NCBI GenBank assembly: GCA_002783205.1
Contig: PFEY01000094.1
Coordinates: 962 to 64,961, forward strand
Origin: Rhodobacteraceae bacterium CG17_big_fil_post_rev_8_21_14_2_50_63_15
GTDB taxonomy: Bacteria > Pseudomonadota > Alphaproteobacteria > Rhodobacterales > Rhodobacteraceae
Length of the DNA stretch: 64,000 bases
Reading direction: 5' to 3'
The notes below the pieces were generated by a model that ran no database searches, had not been told where the DNA came from, and saw nothing but the letters and a program-made list of their open reading frames with translations. Shown here piece by piece: positions 8,652 to 16,345 of this stretch. The position numbers and the translations under genes are program-made. The first letter of the stretch is position 1; each line of letters starts with the position of its first letter.

Positions 8652-9581
8652 TCACGCCACACCACGCTTGATCAGGACATCGACATGCGCGGCCACGCTC
8701 GCCGCGAGGGCATCGAGATTGTAACCTCCTTCGAGACAGGACAGGATCCGCCCGCCACAGAGATCATCCGCCAGATCGCAGAGCCGTCCCGTGACCCAGG
8801 CAAAGTCCTCGGTGGTCAGCCTCAGATCGGCCAGCGGATCGTCGCGATGCGCGTCAAACCCGGCAGAAACGAGGATCAGGTCGGGTTTGAAGGCGCGGAC
8901 GCGGGGAAACACCTTGTCCTCATAGGCACGCCGGAACTCGACGCCACCAGAGCCGGGCGCCAGCGGAAGGTTGACGATCGTGTCATGCGGCCCGGTCTCG
9001 TCTGCGGCACCGGTGCCCGGCCAGAGCGGAAACTGATGCGACGAGACAAAGAGCGCGCGCGGTTCGTCCTCCAACAGATCTTGCGTGCCATTGCCGTGAT
9101 GCACGTCGAAATCCACCACGGCGATGCGGCCAATGCCATGATGAATCAGCGCGTGTTTTGCGGCCACTGCAACATTGCCAAAGAGGCAGAACCCCATGGT
9201 CGTCTCGCGCTCGGCGTGATGACCGGGCGGGCGCACGGCGACAAAGGCGTTGCGCACCTCGCCCGCAAGCACCAGATCAACGGCCCGCACCGCCCCGCCC
9301 ACCGCGCGATGTGCCGCAGCCAGCGTTCCCGGCGACATCCAGGTGTCGGCGTCCAGTTGCGCGAAACCAGTGGCCGGTGCGGCGGCACGAATTGACTCGA
9401 TCTGCCGCTTGGGATGAACGCGCAACAGATCATCCTCTGCCACCAGCGGCGCCGTCACGCGCATCAGGTCCTTCTCCGCAAGCGCTGCGAGAATGTACTC
9501 CAGCCGGGCGACCTGTTCGGGATGGCCGGGGGGTGTTTCGTGACCAAGGCACTCGGGGTGGGTGATCAGGGCTGTGGTCAT
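8652..9581 (-). CDS. Histone deacetylase family (acetoin-utilisation-like) amidohydrolase
   Basis: 309 aa zinc amidohydrolase of the HDAC/AcuC/acetylpolyamine amidohydrolase superfamily. Family motifs are present in order: the RPPGHHAE loop with the tandem His, GFCLFGNVAVAA, the zinc-site DFDVHHGNGTQ, and SAGFDAHRDDPLADL with the second metal Asp. In bacteria the substrate may be an acetylated polyamine or a protein; the sequence does not decide. Probably transcribed with the downstream MFS gene. Confidence 0.88.
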   Translation of the reverse strand: MTTALITHPECLGHETPPGHPEQVARLEYILAALAEKDLMRVTAPLVAEDDLLRVHPKRQIESIRAAAPATGFAQLDADTWMSPGTLAAAHRAVGGAVRAVDLVLAGEVRNAFVAVRPPGHHAERETTMGFCLFGNVAVAAKHALIHHGIGRIAVVDFDVHHGNGTQDLLEDEPRALFVSSHQFPLWPGTGAADETGPHDTIVNLPLAPGSGGVEFRRAYEDKVFPRVRAFKPDLILVSAGFDAHRDDPLADLRLTTEDFAWVTGRLCDLADDLCGGRILSCLEGGYNLDALAASVAAHVDVLIKRGVA

Positions 9582-9818
9582 GGGCGTCCTCCGTCTGTGG
9601 CTCGAACAGAACTGGAAATTCGGGGCTTGTCCAGTGCCGCTCCGGTGCCTTGCGGACCGTGGCGTTCATCTGTTTCCGTGAAGACCGTGTAAATTTGCAG
9701 CACAATCTCGCGCGATCGGACCAGACCCTATCGCGCTTCATTGAAAAGTCACGTCTCTCTTGCTACGTTCAAGGCATGCCCGGCACCGGGGCTTGGCGGT
9801 GCACAGCCAAGGAGGACG

Positions 9819-9878
9819 ATGTCCTGTCTTTCACGACCATTGCGGCTGGGGCCGCTGACCATGGGGCACTCTCGATGA
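9819..9878 (+). CDS. Possible 19-codon leader frame coupled to rsfS
   Basis: ATG at 9819 follows a full Shine-Dalgarno AAGGAGG (9809-9815) and opens a 19-codon frame (MSCLSRPLRLGPLTMGHSR). Its TGA (9876-9878) overlaps the likely rsfS start as ATGA. The ribosome-binding site is the best in the region while rsfS itself has only a weak one, so translational coupling is plausible. No homologue is known to me. The strong site could instead serve an unrecognised in-frame rsfS start, such as CTG at 9824. Confidence 0.35.
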   Translation: MSCLSRPLRLGPLTMGHSR

Positions 9879-10240
9879 TGCCCGTGATGACCGCAGACAG
9901 CGAAGCGCAGCTTGCGGCGATTCTCACCTCGCTTGACGACGACAAGGCCGAAGATGTCGTGCAGATTGATCTCCGCGGCAAGACCGCGATCGGAGATTAC
10001 ATGGTGATCTGCTCGGGTCGGTCCTCGCGTCAGGTAGCCGCGATCGCGGAAAATCTGGTGGACCGACTCAAGCAGGAGCACGGCGTTCAGGCCCGGACCG
10101 AGGGCAAGGAGACCGGCGATTGGGTGCTGATCGACACCGGCGATGTGATCGTCCATGTCTTTCGTCCCGAGGTGCGCGAGTTCTATCAGCTTGAGAAGAT
10201 GTGGCTGCCCACCGGAAAGTCAGCGGCGTCTCAAGCCTGA
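9875..10240 (+). CDS. rsfS: Ribosome silencing factor
   Basis: 121 aa from the ATG at 9875. RsfS (Iojap/YbeB family) binds ribosomal protein uL14 on the 50S subunit and blocks subunit joining under starvation. The conserved core is DDDKAEDVVQIDLRGK, GDYMVICSGRSSRQVAAIA, the GDWVLIDTGDVIVHVF block and the C-terminal REFYQLEKMW. The frame extends some 75 codons upstream, but those residues are not part of the family. ATG 9878 or 9887 are alternatives. It abuts rlmH, a very common pairing. Confidence 0.88.
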   Translation: MMPVMTADSEAQLAAILTSLDDDKAEDVVQIDLRGKTAIGDYMVICSGRSSRQVAAIAENLVDRLKQEHGVQARTEGKETGDWVLIDTGDVIVHVFRPEVREFYQLEKMWLPTGKSAASQA

Positions 10241-10711
10241 ATGCGGGTGCATATCTGCGCCGTGGGTCGGCTACGGACCGGCCCAGAACGCGCGTTGATC
10301 GACGACTATGTCACCCGGTTTGACCGGACAGGGCGCAGATTGGGCCTTGGACCGCTGAGCTTGCACGAAGTCGAGGACAGGAAGGGCGGCGGCAGATCCG
10401 CCGAGGCGGCCCTGCTGGAGCGCGTCCTGCCAGACGGCGCGATGCTGGTGATGCTCGATGAGCGGGGCGAGGTGATCAGTTCGCCCGATTTTGCAGACCG
10501 GCTCGCGGGGTGGCGCGACGCGGGGAGAGCAGACCTTGCCTTCCTGATCGGCGGCGCAGACGGGCTTGTGCCGGAGTTGCGCGCGCGGGCCGATTTCACA
10601 CTGTCCTTTGGCCGCATGGTCTGGCCGCATCTCCTCGTCCGGGTGATGCTGGCCGAGCAACTCTATCGCGCAGCGTCGATTCTGGCGGGCGGCCCCTATC
10701 ACAGGATCTGA
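10241..10711 (+). CDS. rlmH: 23S rRNA (pseudouridine1915-N3)-methyltransferase
   Basis: 156 aa SPOUT-fold methyltransferase that modifies pseudouridine 1915 of helix 69 in 23S rRNA within the assembled 70S ribosome. The SAM-binding knot shows LDERGEV, FLIGGADG and the C-terminal LAEQLYRAASILAGGPYHR, diagnostic for RlmH. The ATG directly follows the rsfS TGA, so the two are translationally linked. Length is normal. Confidence 0.95.
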   Translation: MRVHICAVGRLRTGPERALIDDYVTRFDRTGRRLGLGPLSLHEVEDRKGGGRSAEAALLERVLPDGAMLVMLDERGEVISSPDFADRLAGWRDAGRADLAFLIGGADGLVPELRARADFTLSFGRMVWPHLLVRVMLAEQLYRAASILAGGPYHRI

Positions 10712-10727
10712 GACCGCCCCGCGCCGA

Positions 10728-11141
10728 TCAACGCTTCAGCGAGTCGCGGATCTCCATCAGGACATCCAGCTCGGACGGGCCGGGTTCCGCGGCGGGGGCT
10801 TCGGGGATGACAACGCCCTTGGCACGATTGACCGCCTTGACCAGAAGGAACACTACCCAGGCCACGATCAGGAAATTGATCACCGCCATGATGAACCGGC
10901 CATAGGCAAAGACGGCGGCACCCGCCGCTTCGGCTGCGGCGATCGAGGGATAGTCGCCCGAGCCGAGCAGGATATAGAGGCCGGAGAAATCGATGCCACC
11001 GAGGAACAGGCTGATGATCGGGTTGATGAGATCGGCGACAAGTGAACTGACAATCGCCGTAAACGCCGCGCCGATGATGATACCCACGGCCATGTCCATG
11101 ACATTGCCCTTGGCGATGAACTCCTTGAATTCCTGAATCAT
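10728..11141 (-). CDS. mscL: Large-conductance mechanosensitive channel
   Basis: 137 aa inner-membrane protein that forms a homopentameric emergency valve against hypo-osmotic shock. The N-terminal helix ([13 protein letters not shown]) is followed by TM1 with the small-residue pattern [14 protein letters not shown], a periplasmic loop carrying an Ala-rich insertion, TM2 ([12 protein letters not shown]) and a charged C-terminal helix. It converges on rlmH with only 16 bp between the stops. Confidence 0.93.
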   Translation of the reverse strand: MIQEFKEFIAKGNVMDMAVGIIIGAAFTAIVSSLVADLINPIISLFLGGIDFSGLYILLGSGDYPSIAAAEAAGAAVFAYGRFIMAVINFLIVAWVVFLLVKAVNRAKGVVIPEAPAAEPGPSELDVLMEIRDSLKR

Positions 11142-11356
11142 TTTCGTTCCTTCCTGCTAATGTGAACCGAGCTCTCGGACCCTTGCGCGGCGGCCTTAGC
11201 ACAGAACGCTGCTCATCAGGAAAGATTTCTCTGCCCGGCGACGGGGAAAAGCAGGCGCACCCTCCCCCGATTTTGCGAAATTCGGGCAGCAGGTGGCTTG
11301 CACCGGCCTGCGCCGCCGCTTAGCGTGCCTCGAAACCAGACGCGCGGGAGAGACCG

Positions 11357-12166
11357 ATGCACCTTGGCTTGAGCGAGTCCGACGGCCTCTTTTACCTCCA
11401 TCACGTGCCGACCCGCAAAGGGGCGGCAACCTTTGTCTTCGTCAACGCGCTGACCGGATCGACCGACGCCTGGGAGGCGGCGGTCGCTCCCGCCTTGCGG
11501 GCGCAGGGATTTGGCACGCTGAGCTACAATTTCCGAGGGCAGGTGGAGTCGCCCTTCGATCCGGCGCTGGAGTTGACGGACAAGGTGATCGTCGCGGATC
11601 TGGAGCGGCTTCTGGCGCATCTGCAACCCGCGCGGCCCATTCTGGTGGGCCTTTCGATCGGAGGGCTCTATGCCGCCCGCGCGGTGCTGGCGGGGGCGCA
11701 AGCCGAGGGATTGGTGCTCCTCAACACGCTGCGAGAGATCGGGCCGCGAATCGACTGGGTCAACACCGCGATGGCGCGGATCGTGGCGCATGGCGGCGTG
11801 GGGCTCTTTCTCGATGCGCTCTTTCCGCTCTTGGTCAATGGCGATTTCGCCGCCAAGGCGCGGCAGAATTTCCTCAGGTCGGATTACGCGCCGCTGCCGC
11901 CGGAACATGGCCACATGAACCTGATGCGCAATGCGGCGGCGACCGACTGGAACCTTGATTACAGCGCGCTTGCGCTTCCGGTTCTGGTGATCACCGGGCT
12001 TCAGGACCGCGTCTTTCTGGACCGCGACATCGTGGACCGGCTCTATGCCACCCTGCCCGACGCGCGGCGCGAGGACTGGGCCGAGGCTGGACATCTTCTG
12101 CCGCAGGAGGCGCCGGACCGGCTGGCGGCAAGTCTCGCCCGTTTCGGGATGGAGTTGGGCGCATGA
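11357..12166 (+). CDS. Alpha/beta hydrolase
   Basis: 269 aa alpha/beta-hydrolase-fold protein. The nucleophile elbow is GLSIGG (Ser at about residue 101), a late Asp lies in GLQDRVFLDRD and the catalytic His is probably in EAGHLLPQE. The YNFRGQVES stretch after strand 4 is usual for the fold. Substrate unknown. It overlaps the downstream transporter gene by 4 bp (ATGA), implying coupled translation and possibly a shared substrate. Confidence 0.8.
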   Translation: MHLGLSESDGLFYLHHVPTRKGAATFVFVNALTGSTDAWEAAVAPALRAQGFGTLSYNFRGQVESPFDPALELTDKVIVADLERLLAHLQPARPILVGLSIGGLYAARAVLAGAQAEGLVLLNTLREIGPRIDWVNTAMARIVAHGGVGLFLDALFPLLVNGDFAAKARQNFLRSDYAPLPPEHGHMNLMRNAAATDWNLDYSALALPVLVITGLQDRVFLDRDIVDRLYATLPDARREDWAEAGHLLPQEAPDRLAASLARFGMELGA

Positions 12167-13095
12167 ACATCCCCGAGAAATGGGCCTATCCGGCGGTCAT
12201 GGTGGGCGTAGCGGGTCATGCCAGCTCTGAATTCTTCGCCAAGCTGGGCGGCGTGGCCGGCCCCGAGACAAGCGTCTGGCGCTATCTGCTGGGCGGCTTT
12301 GGGCTCATCCTCTGGGCGCTCTGGGACCGTGACAGCCGCGATCTGCTCACCCCGCTGCGTCAGGAGGGGCTCAAGATCGTCTGGTTGTCGCTGATGGGCG
12401 TCACCGTGACTTATCTCTTTTTCCATTGGGCGCTCGACTATGCCACCGTCATTCAGGTGGCCACCGTCACCACGACCATCCCGGTCTTTGTCGCGCTGGC
12501 CAACTGGATGATCAACGGCGTTCATCCCGGCGCGGTCAAGATGGTGACGGGCCTTCTGGCGGTGCTGGGCATTGCGGTTCTTTTGACCGATGGCGCATTG
12601 GCGGCTCTGGCGGGCGAGGCAGGAACGCTGCCGGGGGTGCTGCTGGCCATGGCCTGCGCGGCGCTTGGATCCTTTTATGCGGTGCTGATCAAGCCGGTGA
12701 TGGGGCGCCACGGGGGGCTCAGGATCATCGCGCTGACAATGATGATCGGCGGCATCGGCCTCTGGCTTCTGGTGGGCGTGGCCTGGGGCAAATGGGTGAA
12801 CCCGGCGAGCATCGTCGAGAAGCCGGCACTCGCGGCCTGGTCGCTGGTGATCCTCGCGCTGTGGAACACCACGATCACGCAACTGATGTGGTTCGGCGGG
12901 TTGTCGGCGGCCCCCGACATCACCCGCGCCTCCTATCTCTTTTTCCTCAAGCCGATCATCGCGGCGGCGCTGGCGATCGTGATCCTCGGCTCGTTTCCCA
13001 CCCGATTGCAGGTGCTTGCGATCGTAATGGTTACCGGCTGCGTGCTGGTGGAACTGTTCTGGCCAAGGCTGCGCGCGCTTTTTGCCCGCGCCTGA
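12163..13095 (+). CDS. EamA/DMT-family transporter
   Basis: 310 aa membrane protein with about ten hydrophobic helices in two EamA repeats (the RhaT/YdcZ-type drug/metabolite transporter superfamily), ending in a short basic tail. Members export amino acids or other small metabolites; specificity cannot be read here. Its ATG overlaps the stop of the preceding hydrolase. It converges on the SDR gene with no gap. Confidence 0.8.
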   Translation: MNIPEKWAYPAVMVGVAGHASSEFFAKLGGVAGPETSVWRYLLGGFGLILWALWDRDSRDLLTPLRQEGLKIVWLSLMGVTVTYLFFHWALDYATVIQVATVTTTIPVFVALANWMINGVHPGAVKMVTGLLAVLGIAVLLTDGALAALAGEAGTLPGVLLAMACAALGSFYAVLIKPVMGRHGGLRIIALTMMIGGIGLWLLVGVAWGKWVNPASIVEKPALAAWSLVILALWNTTITQLMWFGGLSAAPDITRASYLFFLKPIIAAALAIVILGSFPTRLQVLAIVMVTGCVLVELFWPRLRALFARA

Positions 13096-13794
13096 TCAGA
13101 ACCGTTCGACCCAGGGGCGCAGGGTGATCTCGTCGCTCCAGGCGGATCGGTCCTGACGGATCAGGTCCAGATAGGCCCGCGCGATGGCATCGGGGTCGAG
13201 CATGGAGTCGGGTTTGTCCGGCGGCTCTGTCCGTCCCGGATTGCGGATCGCCCCGTCGATGTTGATCCAGGCCACATGGATGCCCTGCGGGTGCAACTCG
13301 CGCGCCATGCTCTGCGCCAGCCCGCGCTGCGCGAATTTCCCCATGGCAAAGGGCGCGGATTGGGCAAATCCCTTGACCCCCGCCGAGGCCCCGGTGAACA
13401 GGATCGTGCCACGCACGCCGCCCAGGGGCGCGGATGCCAGCATCCGCCGCGCTGCCGCCTGCCCCATGAAAAATGCCCCCAGGGTCGTGACCTCGACCGC
13501 CGCGCGCACCTCCTCCGGGTCCAGGTCCGCCACCGGGCCGCGCACCCGTCGCGACGGATTATAGACCGCTACGCGCGGGGCCTCGGGGAGGTCGTCAAAG
13601 AGCCGCGCCATCGCCGCCGGGTCGCGGGCATCCAGCGCCACGGTCCGCGCGCCGGTTTCCCGCGCCAGCGCATCGAGCTTGCCGGTGTCGCGCGCGGCAA
13701 GCGTGAGCGCATAGCCCTCTGTTGCGAGCAACCGAGCAAGAGAGGCCGAGAGGCCAGCGCCGACCCCCACGATCACGGCAATCGGTTTCGACAT
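13096..13794 (-). CDS. Short-chain dehydrogenase/reductase family protein
   Basis: 232 aa Rossmann-fold protein. The nucleotide-binding turn is VGVGAGLSASLARLLA (a variant of TGxxxGxG), with VAYNP-like VAVYNPS in place of NNAG. The catalytic region FTGASAGVKG...FAMGKFAQRGLA lacks the usual Tyr-x-x-x-Lys (the Tyr position appears to be Phe in PFAMGK). The fold is clear, but a standard SDR dehydrogenase mechanism is doubtful. It lies 3 bp from the DUF1285 gene and is probably co-transcribed with it. Confidence 0.75.
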   Translation of the reverse strand: MSKPIAVIVGVGAGLSASLARLLATEGYALTLAARDTGKLDALARETGARTVALDARDPAAMARLFDDLPEAPRVAVYNPSRRVRGPVADLDPEEVRAAVEVTTLGAFFMGQAAARRMLASAPLGGVRGTILFTGASAGVKGFAQSAPFAMGKFAQRGLAQSMARELHPQGIHVAWINIDGAIRNPGRTEPPDKPDSMLDPDAIARAYLDLIRQDRSAWSDEITLRPWVERF

Positions 13795-13797
13795 GTC

Positions 13798-14397
13798 TCA
13801 GCCCACCTGCAATTCACTCTCGGGGATGATGCGATAGAATTCGCCCCCTGACCAGAGGCCGAACCAGCCTTCATGGTGCTGTCCGATCTCTACGAGTCGA
13901 TAGAAGGTCTTGCGGTCGATGAGCGCTTCAAGGCCCGTCCGGATCATCACATAGGGCGATGGTTCCCCGGTTTCCGGAGCGCGCAAGATACGAATCGGGT
14001 GATCCGGCCCGGCATTCACCTGATCGCCGACATTGGTCTCGAATCGCAGCACCTGTTCGGCGCCGGAGCCCGACAATTCGAAATCGACCGCAACAAAGGG
14101 GGCATCATCGACGGTGATGCCTACCTTTTCCACCGGAGTGACCAGAAAATAGGCCTCCCCCTCGCGCCGCAGGATGCCCGAGAACAGCCGCACCAGTTCC
14201 ACCCGGCGGATCGGCGAGCCGAGATAGAACCATGTGCCGTCGCGGGCGATTCTGATATCGAGGTCGCCGCAAAAGGGCGGGTTCCACAAATGCACCGGTG
14301 GCAGTCCCCGTTTCGCTTGCCTCGCGGCACGGGCAGAAGCGGCAAGTCCCTCCGCTGACAGGGTTGTGAGAGGAGCGTCGCTCATTGCTTTTGCCAT
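13798..14397 (-). CDS. DUF1285 family protein
   Basis: 199 aa cytoplasmic protein of the DUF1285 family. Recognisable pieces are the PPVHLWNPPFCGDLDIRI opening, GTWFYLGSPI and PYVMIRTGLEALIDRKTFYRLVEIG. Solved relatives are two-domain beta proteins suggested to bind ligands in signalling; the function is unknown. The first ATG follows GATAGAGA; MSDAP, four codons in, is an alternative. It is divergent from moxR with 57 bp between. Confidence 0.8.
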   Translation of the reverse strand: MAKAMSDAPLTTLSAEGLAASARAARQAKRGLPPVHLWNPPFCGDLDIRIARDGTWFYLGSPIRRVELVRLFSGILRREGEAYFLVTPVEKVGITVDDAPFVAVDFELSGSGAEQVLRFETNVGDQVNAGPDHPIRILRAPETGEPSPYVMIRTGLEALIDRKTFYRLVEIGQHHEGWFGLWSGGEFYRIIPESELQVG

Positions 14398-14430
14398 TTC
14401 TCTATCGCGCTATACACTCTACCCTTAGGA

Positions 14431-14436
14431 TATAAT
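14431..14436 (+). promoter_or_regulatory. Possible -10 element upstream of moxR
   Basis: A consensus TATAAT lies 19 bp before the moxR ATG. No TTGACA-like -35 is seen at the right spacing, and a start 7 bp downstream would fall inside the AAGGGAG ribosome-binding site, so this may be chance. Confidence 0.25.
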
Positions 14437-14454
14437 CCGAAAGGGAGTTTTGCC

Positions 14455-15462
14455 ATGACCGACAACATTGATCTTCTGGCGGGGCTGGAGGCGCTGGAGG
14501 GCAAGTTGGCGCAGGCCCGCGCCTCGATCACCCGGCGGTTCATCGGACAGGAGCGGGTCGTCGATCTGTCACTCTCGGCGCTCTTGTGTGGCGGGCATGG
14601 CCTCTTGATCGGCCTGCCGGGTCTGGGCAAGACGCGGCTGGTCGAAACGCTGGGCACGGTGATGGGTCTGCATACGAACCGGGTGCAGTTCACCCCCGAT
14701 CTGATGCCCGCCGACATTCTGGGCAGCGAAGTTCTCGAAACCACGGAAGATGGCAAACGCGCCTTCAAGTTCATCGAAGGGCCGATCTTCTGCCAGCTTC
14801 TGATGGCCGACGAGATCAACCGCGCCAGCCCGCGCACGCAATCGGCACTGTTGCAGGCGATGCAGGAACGGCAGGTGACGGTGGCGGGGATAAACCGCCC
14901 CCTTGCCCCACCGTTTCACGTGTTGGCCACCCAGAACCCGATCGAACAAGAGGGCACCTATCCCTTGCCCGAGGCGCAACTTGATCGGTTTCTGGTGCAG
15001 ATCGAAGTGCCCTATCCCGACCGCGACACCGAACGCGCCATTCTGCTGGCCACCACGGGGGCCGAAGAAGAGGCCGCGCATACCGTTTTTACCCCGGCCG
15101 ACCTGATCGCCGCACAGCACATGCTGCGCCGGATGCCGGTCGGTGAAAAGGTGATGGAGGTTATCCTCGATCTCGTCCGCGCCTGCCGCCCCGAGGATGC
15201 AACCGCCACTGCCACGGTGCGCGAGAGCGTCGCCTGGGGGCCGGGTCCGCGTGCCGCGCAGGCGCTCATGCTTACCGTGCGGGCAAGGGCAATGCTGCAG
15301 GGCCGTCTTGCCCCAGACGCAAGCGACGTTGCAGCGATGGCACAGCCCGTGCTGGCACATCGCATGGCGCTCAATTTTGCCGCTCGGGCGCGGGGCGACA
15401 GTCTGAGAGAGTTGATCGCGCGCATGGTCGAGGATGTCACGCACATTCGGGCCGCCGCCTGA
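14455..15462 (+). CDS. MoxR-family AAA+ ATPase
   Basis: 335 aa AAA+ chaperone-like ATPase. Walker A is GLPGLGKTRL, Walker B is LLMADEINRASPRTQSALLQAMQE, followed by the sensor-1 region FHVLATQNPIEQEGTYPLPEAQLDRFL, all classic MoxR. Such ATPases are thought to help fold or assemble membrane-linked VWA/DUF58 partners. First gene of a four-gene operon: it ends one base before the DUF58 gene, and the next two genes overlap by 4 bp each. The AAGGGAG ribosome-binding site is well placed. Confidence 0.92.
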   Translation: MTDNIDLLAGLEALEGKLAQARASITRRFIGQERVVDLSLSALLCGGHGLLIGLPGLGKTRLVETLGTVMGLHTNRVQFTPDLMPADILGSEVLETTEDGKRAFKFIEGPIFCQLLMADEINRASPRTQSALLQAMQERQVTVAGINRPLAPPFHVLATQNPIEQEGTYPLPEAQLDRFLVQIEVPYPDRDTERAILLATTGAEEEAAHTVFTPADLIAAQHMLRRMPVGEKVMEVILDLVRACRPEDATATATVRESVAWGPGPRAAQALMLTVRARAMLQGRLAPDASDVAAMAQPVLAHRMALNFAARARGDSLRELIARMVEDVTHIRAAA

Positions 15463-15463
15463 G

Positions 15464-16345
15464 ATGTCCCTGCTTTCCGCACCCTTGCGCGCCCGCGCAG
15501 AGGCAGAGGCCGCCCGCCTGCCGCCGCTTCTGGCGAGGGCAGAGCATCTGGCCGGCACTGTTCTTCTAGGCGAGCATGGCCGAAGACGGGCAGGCCTTGG
15601 TGATGATTTCTGGCAATACCGACCGGTGCAGCCCGGCGACAGCCGACAGATGATCGACTGGCGGCGTTCGGCGCGGTCGGATGTGCAGTATGTGCGACAA
15701 CGCGAATGGCAGATCGCGCAGAGCGTCATGATCTGGGCCGATCCCGCCGCGTCGATGCGATTCGCCTCGGACAAGAACCTGCCCGAAAAGGCCGAGCGTG
15801 CGAGGCTTCTGGCGATGGCGATGGCAGTGCTGCTCTTGCGCGGCGGCGAACGTGTGGGGCTGACCGGAAGCAGCCTGCCGCCACGGCGCGGACAGGCACA
15901 ACTGGCCCGGTTGGCTCTGGCGCTGATGCAGGACAGTGAGGCGGATTATACCAGCCCCGATATGGGTGGCCTGGTGCCGCATGGCCGGGCGCTGCTGATT
16001 TCGGATTTCATGGGCGATCTCGCAGGTCTGCGCGGGGCGTTGACAGCTGCGGCGGATCGTGGTGTTCAAGGCATACTCTATCAGATCCTCGACCCAGCCG
16101 AAGAAGTGTTTCCTTACCGCGGGCGCACGATCTTCGAGAGCGTTGGCGGCACGCTGACGCATGAGACGCTGAAAGCCAATGACCTGCGCGCGAGGTATCT
16201 GGAACGGCTGGCAGAACGCAAGGTTGAGTTGGGCCGGCTTTGTGCCGCAACGGGCTGGCGGCTCGGCGTTCACCACACCAGCGAAAACGCACAATCGGCG
16301 CTTCTGTGGCTCTATCGAGCGATGGACGGGGGGACGATGGCATGA
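15464..16345 (+). CDS. DUF58 domain protein
   Basis: 293 aa protein of the DUF58 family, regular partner of MoxR ATPases. The signature DDFWQYRPVQPGDSRQMIDWRRSARSD (about residues 45-71) is the defining DUF58 block; the C-terminal half has a VWA-like alternation of strands and helices (ALLISDFMGD). There is no obvious membrane segment. The start was placed at MSLLSAP, just after the moxR stop; an upstream in-frame ATG would overlap moxR. Overlaps the next gene by ATGA. Confidence 0.88.
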   Translation: MSLLSAPLRARAEAEAARLPPLLARAEHLAGTVLLGEHGRRRAGLGDDFWQYRPVQPGDSRQMIDWRRSARSDVQYVRQREWQIAQSVMIWADPAASMRFASDKNLPEKAERARLLAMAMAVLLLRGGERVGLTGSSLPPRRGQAQLARLALALMQDSEADYTSPDMGGLVPHGRALLISDFMGDLAGLRGALTAAADRGVQGILYQILDPAEEVFPYRGRTIFESVGGTLTHETLKANDLRARYLERLAERKVELGRLCAATGWRLGVHHTSENAQSALLWLYRAMDGGTMA

